Assembly: GCA_905221605.1 (NCBI GenBank) | Contig: CAJNDS010002125.1 | Location: forward strand, 267,809 to 327,808 | DNA: 60,000 nucleotides | Direction of reading: 5' to 3' | Source: Symbiodinium natans | Taxonomy: Eukaryota > Sar > Dinophyceae > Suessiales > Symbiodiniaceae | Shown here: positions 43,850 through 55,293 of the stretch, in pieces | Numbering within the stretch: position 1 is the first letter of the stretch | How the letters are laid out: the number at the start of each line of letters is the position of its first letter | Notes under the pieces: model-generated | Database searches by the model: none | Seen by the model: only the letters and a program-made list of their open reading frames with translations | What the model was told of the DNA's origin: nothing | Program-made: the position numbers and the translations under genes

Positions 43850-46070
43850 GGCTTGCTGTAGCACCGCTATGTCAAGACAAGTTCACAGCTTTGGGGCAGA
43901 TATCTAACACTGCATAATGATGTATACTGTCTATCGCAAGTCTGGTCCGTGTTGAACACAAACGCTGCAATACCTCAACGTCCATCGCGTGGCAGCAGCT
44001 ACCGCAACCGACTCGTTACAAGGCGCGGCTTCCATGATTGAAAATCGTGGATCTCTCGTTCCATCGGATTTAAATATATTCATGCGAATGAGCACAAACA
44101 AGTGGTAAAGTGGTGGGAACCATCATCAGCAATAACCACCTCAGAACCCATGGTAGGGGGTGGTTCGCGGTGCCTGGATTCCCCCACCCTGCGTAAAGGG
44201 GCATATGCAACACCTGGAATGGTTCCTAGACACACCCTGTGGGAAACATGGAAGCCTGGCAAACTTGCACCGATGATTGTCTCTAGGAAGTGCACGCCAA
44301 AGGTCCCTTAAAAACATGGATGTGGGCGGACTTTTGCTCCATTGCACTGTGGGCAGTGTTTTGGTTGCTTGTTCCGGCACACCTTGTGGGAGGGGAGAAG
44401 AAAGAAGTGAAGCGTTTGTGGTTGTTGTGCCAATTGGAGCAAAAAAGCACGCCCAAGGTGCACTTGGGTTGCTTGGAGCACGCAGCCTAATTGGGGCAAA
44501 GTAAATTTGTCGCCTCGCGTCACTTGGCTTTATGGCGGTTTCTTTCTAGTTGGATCTTTCCAGGCCATGAGGGGCAAAGAAAGGAGCAGTGCAGAAGCAG
44601 AAGCAACTGTACCCGTTGTCTTCCCGAGGTGCACTGTGGGGCGGTTATGAGCTGAGGTTGCCGGCAAGAGCCACAAGCTCGCTCAAGGCGGGCTTTTTTG
44701 TGCAGCTTTACCACTTCACTTGACGGCTTCTGCTTGGTGAAATAATGTGGTACGTAACTTTTGCTACTCGTCCAAGCTGCCTGGCCTTCCGAAGGCTGCA
44801 GAAAAAACTTCAAGCTGCCACTCATTCATTGCATCTGAAGTCAGATGTCATTCGCATCCATGGTTTCTTGAGCATGCCGTGACTTGGAGATTTAGAGGAG
44901 ACTAGGTGTCGGGATGGTCTTCGGCGAAACTCCTGACCACAGACAGGCGGGTTCAAGATCATTCTGCTGTAAGATCACGAAAGCTTTGTGGACGGGCCAG
45001 TCTTGAAACCCACCCCCTCCGGCCGCCCGCGTATAACAATGCTTGTTGCTTGTTGGAAGGCAGCCCAAAAAAAACTTGCTTGTTCGAACACGCGGCGCAT
45101 GCCTAGCTTTCGTAGCTACAGGTTCAAATATTTAGGCTGAAGAGAAATCCATGGACCAACATTTTGCAAAGTAGCAAGCTCCAGTTCATGAGCCCACGCA
45201 GTTGGCCACGAGCCGTGGGTAGGCCAAGACCTTCAAGTCTGCGCATTATCTGCAAGATTTGAACGTTTCGTTCCTTCAGCTATCTGCTGTTGAAGATTGT
45301 GGCCTGGCCTGCGCTGCAATGCTACCCCGGAATGCACCAAGCTTAGATTGGCCTAGGTTTCTCGCTGCCTGGGCAGGCTGGAAGCGAAGTGCTTGGAGCC
45401 GATGGCGCGGTCATCTGAGAGGACCAAGAAGCCAAGGCCTGGCCCTGAGAATGGAATGCTCCACCACCTCCCCCAAGCCCCAAGCCCCGAAGGTGTTCGC
45501 CGTTCACCTGTTGCTCCGCATCCTGAGGCCTTTTTGGCTGAGCATCAGGGTTCGGAGGGTTGGGGTCCAAAAAGCTGTGTGCCTGCACTGCAGGACATTG
45601 CCCGAGCTTGAAACTGTGCCCACGTAAGCTTTCGCCGGGACGAGGCGGCCGGCGCGAAGCATTTAACAGATGTGTGGCAAGTCAACTATGAAATACTAGC
45701 ACGCCCTTGGTTCTGGAAAATTGGCTTAGTTTCGGCTTGTCTGCGCTTCTGGCTGTGCTGTCAGCATCCATCCAAACAGCTTCCTTCCCCCCGAAGATCC
45801 GAAAACCTTCCAAGTCTTTCTTCTCTCTGCGCTCATGTGCTGAGAAGGCTTATGCCGCTTGGAGCTTTGACATCCTAGACACCTTTTTTGCACACATCTT
45901 GCCAGACCACGTTGGTGGGCTCAGGAGCCCCATGGATCTCTGCACAGCAAGTTCTAAACTTCTCAACACGCGGGTCTTCCACCAGACGACCACACAAGTT
46001 CGGCATGCGTCGCATCGACCTGGACTGTCAACCAAGCTGCTTGCGATCAAGGCTACAAATCCCCACCACT
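43850..46070. other. Expanded C-D spacer, no recognised gene
   Basis: Not homologous to the other spacers except its last 300 bp. There (about 45,790-46,075) it shares TCCAAGTCTTTCTT and TGACATCCT.GACA with the 3' flank of copy C (35,465-35,735), so it is the 3' flank of copy D. Several frames are open: 44,290-44,490 plus, 44,520-44,825 minus and 45,259-45,627 plus. None has a paralogue or clear splice context. The words GGTGCACTGTGGG and CACACC(C/T)TGTGGGA recur at 44,227-44,390 and 44,625-44,645, hinting at an old repetitive insertion. Confidence 0.4.
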
Positions 46071-46075
46071 CCATG

Positions 46076-49000
46076 TCATACTGAGATGTGGAAGTATGCG
46101 GCAATCATTGGGTGGGAATCGACAAGTGCTTCTTGGAGCTCGGAGGGGAGACCAGCGGCTCGATGCCGCTGCTTGAGCAGCCAGGTATAAAGACTGTTCT
46201 CCCGATGATTCTTCCTGCGTGGCAGTCTCTGGTTCGTTGTCACGAAGTCGAGAAGTCTGCGAAAGCTTGTATTCCACGGTCCCAATCGGATTCTGGGCTT
46301 CCTTGCTTGCCTTGAGTTTGCCCAATTGGCAATTATGGGGGAGAGCTTTGCCAACAGTTGAAGCCGCTTCATTCTAGTGCCGGGCCTTAGCGTGGGCCTC
46401 ACGAGTTGCGCCAGGTTTTCGGACAGCTCGCGCTCGCCAGCGGAGCTCGTTTTTGTCTTTCGGGGCATGCGGTTATGCTCTTGGACAAAACGTTGCACCT
46501 CCTCCACTAGACGGTCAAAGGCTGTCTGCCTGTTAGGATCCAGCAATTCCTCAGCATGGGCCCGTATAATGCTACTCGATGAGCGCAACAACTTCTGCAA
46601 GTTGGTGGCTGAGAGCCTGTGCTTCTTCAACAAGTAGCCGACCCTTCGTAGCCACATGCTCAAACTTCGCTCCCCAAACGCAGAGCTTTCCCGGTGCGGG
46701 AGCCTGTCATGCTCTTGGACAAACTGCTGCAGCTCAGCTAGTCGACGCTCAAAGTCTGTAGAGGGATCCAGCCACCGTGCAGTACGGGCCCTCAAGCTGT
46801 CGCAAGATGAATTCAACAACTTCTGCATTCTGGCGGCTGTAAGCATGTGCCTCTTGTGCGCAGAACCGACGTTGTGCAGCCACACTCCCAAAACCTTCTC
46901 CTCGGGCAACATGGCCTTCTGGCGCGGGAGCCTGCCATGCTCCCGGGCAAACTGCTCGACTGCCTGCAAACGCAACTCCCAGGGATCACGTTGCCGCAGG
47001 ATCTCTGCCAACTGATACTGCATGCTGCGAACCAATGGATGCAATGAAACTTCTCGGCTCAATCTGCAGTCGGTTACCCACAAACAAGACTGCACATGCC
47101 CTACGTCCTTCCCAGCAAAGCGGCTGTCACTTCTGCTGATCGCACACAGGAACCGATCCAGCTGTTCTGACAAGCTTCTCCCGAGAAATCCAGCATCACC
47201 AGTGACCCTTGCACTGAGCCTGGAAGTGGGGCCAGGTTTGGGTGGTCCCGTGCTGCTTCCACTTCCGTGGTCCCGCGTCGTAGCCTCAACGCTCGATACC
47301 TCTGTCTGGCTGCTTTCTTGGCTCGCGGCCTGAAGAAACGATGTCTGTTGAGATGTCGCAGCGCCTGCTGCCAGTGAACGGGCAGGTCCGCTGACTGGCC
47401 CAGACTCCAAGGCAGCCATGCTCGCCATGCTTGCCGAGGGGTGTTCATTCGAAGAGCGCCGTACAACCGGCGTGACAGGCCCAGTGCCATTCGCTTCAAC
47501 AAGGCCTGGGTTCCAAGCATGCAGCACCGAGTCGGATGCACCGGAAACCGCTGATTGTCGCGTTGTCCCAACTCGACTGTGAAGTCCAGCATCTTGCACG
47601 CTGCCGGGCTCCATGTCCAGTGATGCTGCAAGTGCTGCTGTGCCATCTTTGTCCGTCGTCGAAGGCTGTGGAGCTGGCCCAAGCAGCTCCCCGGCCTCCT
47701 CCTCGCTGCTCGCTTGGGGGCTTTTTGACCGATGCCTGGTACCATCCACGACACTTGCAGGTTGCGTACGTTCCCTGCCGCCTGCTACCGCTCCAGCACG
47801 CTTTGAAGTGGCAGCCTGGCCATCCGCTGCTTCGGTGCTGGGAGAGGCCGGCGGCGAGCTGCGGATCTGAGATTGAGGCGCAACCTCGGTTCCTATGTCC
47901 TCCGGGCACTCGTGAATGCTGGAATATGGCGAGACTTCCGTGATCGCTGCGCGCGGTGCGTTGTGTGAACTGCCACTGTTCACAGGACTCGGTTGCATAC
48001 TCGAAGCAGCCAGCGTCGGGCCCTGGACTGCCACAGCAGGCAGCACGACATGGGCCAGAGGCTTGCTCGGATGCAGCCGCAACACCCGGCCGACGGCCTG
48101 AATGATGCTCACGTAGCTGCTGCGCGGCTCCACGAACATGCAGGTGTCCGCGTTCGGGATGTTGACGCCCTCCCCCAGCACCTGCACTGTCACCAGCACA
48201 TGCACCGGTTTCGCCAATTCAGACGAAAATTGACGCATCACCCGCTCGCGTTCCTTGCGGTTGGTGTCGCCGTTGATGTGCCACGCCGCCAACCCCAGAG
48301 ACTCCAATACGCTCCGGAACCGCCTGGCCTCCGCGATGGAGTTGCAGTACGCCAGCACTCGCCGGAAGCGCCCGGCCTGCGACAGCAGCAGGTTCGCCAA
48401 GCAGATGTAGGGGTGGCCCTCGGTCGTTACCGGCACAGTGAAGTCGTAGTCGCACAGCACCCCCTGCTCGATCGCTTCACCAAGACTGTACCGGAAGTCC
48501 GCCTCCTCCTTGTGCGTCGCGGAGAACTTGAAGAGGTCCTTGCAGCTCGGCATCCCTTTTGGCACCGGGTGATGGGCCTCGTCGATGAAAGCGGCCTCGA
48601 ACTCCAACTTGTTCAGAAGCTGCACGGAGTCGGTGACGGCGACGAAGCCACGTGACTCCCAGTCGATCTTGTCGTTGTAACCCATGCCCACCTTGCAGAA
48701 ACCCGGCATCTCTTCGGCAACCTGCTCCAGCAGCACGCGCGAGGGGACAGTGACCAAGACCTGCGACAAGAGCCCGCGCAATCCTCACAAGGATGCCTGT
48801 CACCTTTAGCTCATCCTAAATTCCAAAGGCCAGAATGTCAAGACCCATACATGTGCGCAGCCGGAACCAAAACGGAACCAAAACTCTCAGGAACTCCTGC
48901 TGAACTGTTGCAAGGCGACCTTGCCGGACTGCTTCTCGGCCAGCTCCCGGATCACGCGCGTCTTCCCTGTGCCGCAGGCCATCTCGATCACCCGGGCCCC

Positions 49001-49616
49001 TTTGGCACACGCCTCCAAGCAGGCCTCCTGGCACGGCCGCAGCGGGGCGTCGGAAGTCGGGCGACCGTGCGCCTCGCTGGATGCGAGTGCCGAAGCCGCA
49101 TCCTGACAAACCTGGGACAAGCTCTTCTTCGTGAGGATCTTGTGCTGCCTTCCGTACTTGCGCAGCCAGCTTTTGGAATCGGCGGAGATCTTGCAGCTGC
49201 AGAGGGTCCAGAGCGTGCACCGGGCATCCTGCCAGAAGCGGGAGCTGGGTCTTAATGTTGCCCCCCAGTGAAACAACATTCCCGCTTTTATGACAAGTTT
49301 CAAGGTCCCGAATGATGTAGGCTACACGCAAAGAGGCGAAGTTCGTGCCCGGGGATCCTGGGAGGGAAAACTTCAGCTTCAGATTCCAGAACTTTCTGGA
49401 GCCGGGCTTTGTATACGTTCCTTCTAAGACTTTCCTAGAGCCATGCCCCCAATTAGATTCTTGGCCCTAATGGACTTTAGTATATTGTGTCTTTGGTCTT
49501 CCGGAGCCCTACAGCCAGGGAGACCAAAAACCACAAAAGCAGGCCTGGAATTTCTCAAGCCCTCAACCCCCTGAACTCCTCAACCTTCGGCCCCCATCTA
49601 CCCCCCGGGGCGGGGG

Positions 49617-49650
<34 letters not shown>

Positions 49651-50730
49651 AAGACTTTTATATGCAACGTAGCTCGTGGAGCCTACTACTACAATGGTTG
49701 AGCGAACATTGACGCCCTGGCGCACCTTGCACATGCACGGGGCTGTTCGCAGGAACCGCTTCACATCCGTGTGGGAGGCATTCCGAGCCCGGCAGAGAAT
49801 TGCCCGGCGCCCGTCCAAGCTGAAGAGGTCCACGCCTGTTTTCGTCAAGGGGCTTACGGCAGCAGCCTTGGGTCTCAGGATGTCGGCTCTGTTGTGATAC
49901 TGGCCTAGCCGGCGGCGGCGGGTGATGTTGTGCCGCTGGAAGAACCATGGAGGCAACTCCTGGGATGCAAATTGGAAGTGCTACTTCAAACGTCCGCGTA
50001 TCGTGTGCGCCTCCTCTGCAGTAACAAGCCAAGTTGGATCCCGCTCCTGTGTGGGCACGGCCTCGAACTCCAGCACCGCGGCCCAGACCAGGCGCTGCTG
50101 GTCCTCGAGAAACGGCCATGCCAGCGCCTGCAGCATCAACAAAAGGAAAGCAACACCCTGCGATAACAAATCTCAACCAAAAAGCCATATGTATAATACG
50201 ACTATTTAATACGATGCCTGTACCTAGCAATGCTTATGAGTGGTCACACCCGATCCTTCCCGCCTCCCGCGCCAGGCCGCGGAGGTGCCCCATGAAGGCC
50301 GCATCGCGACCTGCTGCGCAACCGAATGGCTGGAGTCACATCTCCACAGGCCGGCAGCTACAAAAGGGCCTACAAACCCGGTATGCCTTCTCATCCCTGG
50401 AACCGTTGTCATGTTTCCATTCTGGCGGGCTGCTCGGCTCGTCGACTCCCAGCTCCTCTGCGCCCGCAGCGCGCCTCGTCCTTGCACGAGGATGCGAACT
50501 CCATGAGCAGGAGATTACAGGGCAGATACAGGGCCGAAAACACATCACTCTCTCTTGTGTGAATGCGGAATCCTTGGTAGTTCCTGTCGTTTGGAACCAT
50601 TCGGGTGCACGAAAGGTGCCGCCGTCGCCCAAATGATCCCAAAGAGGAGTCCGCAGAGAATCAGGGTCGCAGCCTTTCTACTGCCACTCCTTCTGCACCT
50701 GCGCAAGGCAAGGACCTGATCCTTGGTCAT
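46076..50730 (-). CDS. SF2 DEAH helicase with tandem HA repeats, copy D
   Basis: Exons: e1 ATG 50730 (3' end unresolved), e2 50264-50310, e3 50047-50157, e4 49905-49959, e5 49726-49835, e6 48920-49228, e7 46076-48760 (open, 894 codons plus stop). The presequence has a hydrophobic core then PFVHP. e2 uses a GC donor (GAG|GCGGGA) where A-C use GT. The e5-e6 intron is 497 nt against 92-106 nt in the other copies and holds a 31-G run. The start of e3 is replaced by a hydrophobic GVAFLLLML. e7 keeps IDEAHH, SAT, GEGVNIPNAD and QAVGRVLR plus four HA repeats. All phases from e2 to e7 agree, so this copy looks functional. Confidence 0.85.
49229..49725 (-). other. Enlarged intron of copy D with G31 tract
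   Basis: About 400 nt longer than the same intron in A (92), B (106) and C (95). It includes an uninterrupted run of 31 G on the plus strand (49618-49648), preceded by C-rich sequence that can pair with it. The donor side (AAG|GTGCGC) and the acceptor side are conserved. Confidence 0.7.
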
Positions 50731-50739
50731 GGGTGGCAG

Positions 50740-51740
50740 AAAGGAGCGAGGCTGCCACGTGGGCCAACAGAGAACCTCTAAATCAATGTCGGAATTCCAT
50801 TAGGTGGGCAAGCGCAGAGCTTGTTCGCTCACTGGCTGCAGCAAGACCGGAGATGGACAACCCGAATGCAAGGGTCAACAAGGGCACCACCAGTGCTGCG
50901 GTATGTGGGTTGCTCAACTACGTTCCTCTTGAAAGACCGTGAGTCATCTCTTTCGGCCAGCCAGTTCACGGATTCGAAACTCCTTAGCCGAGGCCTCCAG
51001 CCTCTTCTTCTTTGAAAAGCAAGTCCCCGAACTAAGCCGGTGGTTTTCACTTCTACCACAAACCTTGCTTGAGCTCCCGAAACCTTCCACACAACTAGTT
51101 GGGCTGATTCACTCCAAACGCCCGCGCAGGCCTTTTTAAACATCGCCACGCGCTCAGTTGCGCAAGGTTCCGCAAACATCTGCCAAGGACTTGGTTTCGT
51201 CCGTCGGCGAAAGCACACCCTGCCGCAAAGGGGAGGGCAAGAGGCTGAACCATGTCATCCTCACGTTTTTTTGCTCCCGGTGCTGGAGAAGGTCGGATGT
51301 GGTTTAGAGGTATAAAGGTACAGGATTTTCAGCTCGCAGAAGAGGGTCAGCCTGTGGTGCTAGCACCACCTTGAAATGCAGTTGAAATACGGGGATCATG
51401 GAACTCGAGACTCATCACATCCGTGTCACGTCAGCGACACGACTTGCAGCGCGGCTGCCTTGAAGAGTAAAAGAGTTGGAGGGGTCCTTGGGAAGGGGCG
51501 TTAGGGCCAAGGCTTAAGAGGAACAATTCAAAGCTCGGAGCTGCGAATATGAAACCTTAAAACCCACCTCATCAGGCGTTGCAACCTAAAAACCCTAACC
51601 CTTGAACCCTGAAAGATGCGCGCATCAACACCCCGAAGCACCCCTCCTCTTTGCACCAAGCTGGAGCCTCAGAACGCCTCAAACTTGTAAAACTATACCT
51701 CGCTATATGGAACATCCCGAAGCCCAAATCCCCAACGCCC
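50740..51740. other. 5' flank of copy D, no gene recognised
   Basis: The first ~130 bp (to about 50,860) resemble the leaders of A-C (TGTCGGAATTCCATTAGGTG; CTGGCTGCAGCAAGAC). Beyond that there is no homology to the spacer repeats. The minus-strand open frame 50,829-51,218 has no supporting feature. Confidence 0.4.
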
Positions 51741-51748
51741 AAGCTCTG

Positions 51749-53500
51749 GGCGCAGTTGGTTTTTGCAAGCGTCTGGAGCTTTTGGGGGCCACGTGGCCAG
51801 ACAACAGCCCAGCTGATGCTCATGCCCAGCTGACGCTCATGATGCTCCCCTCCCGTGTCGTCAAATGTGCCCATCATTGGGGCAGTTGGTTTTTGCAAGC
51901 GTCTGGAAATTCTGGGGGCCACGTGGCCAGACAACAGCCCAGCTGATGCTCATGCCCAGCTGACGCTCATGATGCTTCCCTCCCGTGTCGTCAAATGATG
52001 TCAAATGTGCCCATCATTGGGGCAGTTGGTTTTGCAAGCGTCAGGAGCTTTTGCGGCCGCGTGGCCAGACAACAACCCAGCTGATGCTCATGATGCTCGC
52101 CTCCCGTGTCGTCGAATGTGCCCAATCATTGGGGCAGTTGGTTTTTTGCAAGCGTCTGGAGCTTCTGGGGCCGCGTGGCCAGACAACAACCCAGCTGATG
52201 CTCATGATGCTCCCCTCCCGTGTCGTCAAATGTGCCCATCATTGGGGCAGTTGGTTTTTGCAAGCGTCTGGAAATTCTGGGGGCCACGTGGCCAGACAAC
52301 AGCCCAGCTGATGCTCATGCCCAGCTGACGCTCATGATGCTTCCCTCCCGTGTCGTCAAATGTGCCCATCATTGGGGCAGTTGGTTTTGCAAGCGTCAGG
52401 AGCTTTTGCGGCCGCGTGGCCAGACAACAACCCAGCTGATGCTCATGATGCTCGCCTCCCGTGTCGTCAAATGTGCCCAATCATTGGGGCAGTTGGTTTT
52501 TGCAAGCGTCTGGAGCTTCTGGGGCCGCGTGGCCAGACAACAACCCAGCTGATGCTCATGATGCTCGCCTCCCGTGTCGTCAAATCTGCCCAATCATTGG
52601 GGCAGTTGGTTTTTGCAAGCATCTGGAGCTTCTGGGGGCCACGTGGCCAGACAACGGCCCAGCTGATGCTCATGATGCTCGCCTCCCGTGTCGTCAAATG
52701 TGCCCAATCATTGGGGCAGTTGGTTTTTGCAAGCGTCTGGAGCTTCTGGGGTCGCGTGGCCAGACAACAACCCAGATGCTCATGATGCTCCCCTCCCGCG
52801 TCGTCAAATCTGCCCAATTATTGGGGCAGTTGGTTTTTGCAAGCGTCTGGAGCTTCTGGGGCCGCGTGGCCAGACAACAACCCAGCTGATGCTCATGATG
52901 CTCCCCTCCCGTGTCGTCAAATCTGCCCAATCATTGGGGCAGTTGGTTTTTGCAAGCGTCTGGAGCTTCTGGGGCCGCGTGGCAGACAACAACCCAGCTG
53001 ATGCTCATGATGCTCGCCTCCCGTGTCGTCAAATCTGCCCAATCATTGGGGCAGTTGGTTTTTGCAAGCGTCTGGAGCTTCTGGGGCCGCGTGGCCAGAC
53101 AACAACCCAGCTGATGCTCATGATGCTCCCCTCCCGTGTCGTCAAATCTGCCCAATCATTGGGGCAGTTGGTTTTTGCAAGCGTCTGGAGCTTCTGGGGC
53201 CGCGGGGCCAGACAACAACCCAGCTGATGCTCATGATGCTCGCCTCCCGTGTCGTCAAATCTGCCCAATTATTGGGGCAGTTGGTTTTTGCAAGCGTCTG
53301 GAGCTTCTGGGGCCGCGTGGCCAGACAACACAGCTGATGCTCGTGATGCTCCCCTCCCGTGTCGTCAAATCTGCCCAATCATTGGGGCAGTTGGTTTTTG
53401 CAAGCGTCTGGAGCTTCTGGGGCCGCGTGGCCAAACAATAACCCAGCTGATGCTCATGATGCTCCATTGGGGCAGTTGGGTTTTGCAAGTTTCCAGAGCA
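51749..53500. repeat. 113-bp minisatellite, about 15 units
   Basis: Tandem units marked by GTTGGTTTTTGCAAGCGTCT, then TGGGGCCGCGTGGCCAGACA, then CAGCTGATGCTCATGATGCT. Intervals between units cluster at 108-116 bp, with three longer ones (about 131-140 bp) that carry a duplicated CCCAGCTGACGCTCATGATG block. The long-short pattern around 51,884-52,136 recurs at 52,250-52,491, indicating higher-order duplication. The last unit (53,461-53,500) is diverged. Reading frames through the array shift each unit, because 113 is not a multiple of three. Confidence 0.9.
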
Positions 53501-53509
53501 TCACGACAA

Positions 53510-54780
53510 GAGTCCCACAATGTCCCCTTAGAGAGGACAGACCCGACCCTGACCCTCAGTCTATCCCGCAGGCCCTCAATCCTGAACTTCAAGTTGCATC
53601 CTTTGCTTTGGCAAGGGGCATGCGCGGGTCTTCCGCGACACAGGCTTTCGAATTCGCCTGCGGCTAAGGCTGACCCAAGCACTTTCGGGGAGCGCAGGAA
53701 CTAAACACTAGGGTTGGTGTGGGGGTGCTTCAGCATGCTCCAGCCTGGATCAGCTCCTTATATTGGACTCGCAAAAGCTTTTCATCTGAGTTCGCACCGA
53801 CAACCCCAAACTTTTGGGGCCACTTCAAAGCCCTGTCTTTTTCAAGCAAGGCCTCAACAGCCTTGCGGTGTTGGTCCCCTGCACGGAAGCTTTTTTTTTG
53901 GGTTCAGTGTTACGCCTCAGGTGTCAATGTGGGGTTTGTGGGGGGGGGTTGGGATTAGAGTTCTTAGCTACCTAGGCTACGAACACTGTGAGCCCATGTA
54001 TGCCCATGGAATGGCTGCCGAATGGCGACTGTCTGCAAGGCCCCGGGCCCTTCCCACTCTCGAAGCCTCAAAACGAACGTCAAACCGAGTAGATGAGGCC
54101 AATTCCCCCGAAGATCATGGCGCCTGCTGCGCAAGGCAAACTGCCAAGTGGTAGGCCGAGGTCGCCGTATTGGCGTCCTTCAGATTCAGGATGTGAGGGG
54201 CTCAAGTACGTGGAGCTGAGAGCGTTCTCACTAAGCAGACTGACTCGTTAGAGCTGGCTCACGAGAACACTTTGCGGTGCGCCCTCGCGGCATTCTTTGA
54301 TTGCTTGGGCTTCCCTAGCCGAGGGAAGTTAAGACATCGAACCCTTTGCTGCTGATGCTGCTAACTCACATGTCCCGAGGGCCCGCACCAACACCACAAG
54401 CCTTGAGCAAAAACCCAAGCTCCGAGACCCTTGCCTCCGCGTCCTGGCACTCTGCCAACCTCACCTTTTTGCGAGGGTGTGCTTGGAAGTTTTGGGGGGG
54501 GGGGGAAGAGGGATCCGTCACTTAGGGTCTGTAGGGATGTGGGTGGGGAGCTGCGGGGACTCAAAGGGACCGTCGTCCCAAGCAGTCTAAACTCCGAACT
54601 CACATTCCAGGGCCTCTGAGGGGGCTCTGGCTCTGAGGCCCTGAAACCAAGGATTCGGTGGAAAGGGCCGCCGCTCAATGTCACGTCCAGCTTTGGGTTT
54701 TTTTGGCGAGGGGCGTGTTGGAGCTGACGGCGCGAGCATGCTTTGTAATGTTGAGGGCTTGCTTGGTCTTGCCATGTATA
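53510..54780. other. No gene recognised
   Basis: Unique sequence after the minisatellite, with G-rich runs at 53,940-53,949 and 54,495-54,508. Open frames on both strands are low-complexity and lack support. Confidence 0.4.
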
Positions 54781-54880
54781 TGGGGGTCTACGAATATAGG
54801 GGGGCCCGAAAATAACACCTGCAAATAGTAGGATGCCCTTATAATAAGGACCCCAATAAGGTGCCCCTCGGAAACCCCCA
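54781..54880 (+). mobile_element. MITE-like repeat copy 5
   Basis: Starts TGGGGGTCTACGAATATAGG, ends GTGCCCCTCGGAAACCCCCA. The core contains AAATAGTAGGATGCCC, then AATAAGGACCCCAATAAGG. Forward orientation, about 100 bp. Confidence 0.6.
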
Positions 54881-55189
54881 CATGGGTTTCAGTTCTGCGG
54901 CTTTGCACCAAAAGCCCAAGCCCCAGTTTCGGCTTCATGCAAAACAGACCAAATGACAATGTACGTCAGAGCTCAGGGCGTCATCTATGCCCCCAAAGCT
55001 TCAAACTCTGCCCCCTATAAAACCAAAAAGGTTCAAGCTTACCTACCCCATCCCTAAGCATACCATGATAAGCCTGGGATCACTGCTCTAGCATCCCTTG
55101 CGTTTCCAATTGGGCCAAGTTGCCCATGCTCCGCCCTGCAGCACCATGACTCATCCTCGCTGGAGGGTATGTGGCTCTTGGGCGCCACT

Positions 55190-55293
55190 TGGTAGTTTAC
55201 GAAAATATGGGACCCCGAATTTTGATTCCCAAATAGTAGGACTCCCTCATAATAAGGATCCCAATAAGGCACCCCTATAGAAGAAACCCCTAT
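55190..55293 (+). mobile_element. MITE-like repeat copy 6
   Basis: Starts GTTTACGAAAATATGGGACC, with core AAATAGTAGGACTCCCTC and AATAAGGATCCCAATAAGGC. It ends near CCCCTATAGAAGAAACCCC, so the right terminal repeat is diverged. It lies 310 bp from copy 5 in the same orientation. Confidence 0.55.

Noticed and set aside
49487-49672. Frame ending in a poly-Gly run
   Set aside because: The Gly codons are the G31 homopolymer inside the copy D intron.
22323-50730. Bacterial contamination or a very recent bacterial transfer of the HA-helicases
   Set aside because: HA-helicases are common in bacteria, but every copy here has at least six spliceosomal introns with dinoflagellate-type junctions and sits in a eukaryotic repeat context.
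51985-53704. Overlapping open frames of 100-180 codons on both strands through the minisatellite
   Set aside because: They arise because the 113-bp unit lacks stops in several registers. The frame shifts each unit and the encoded sequence is only the repeat.
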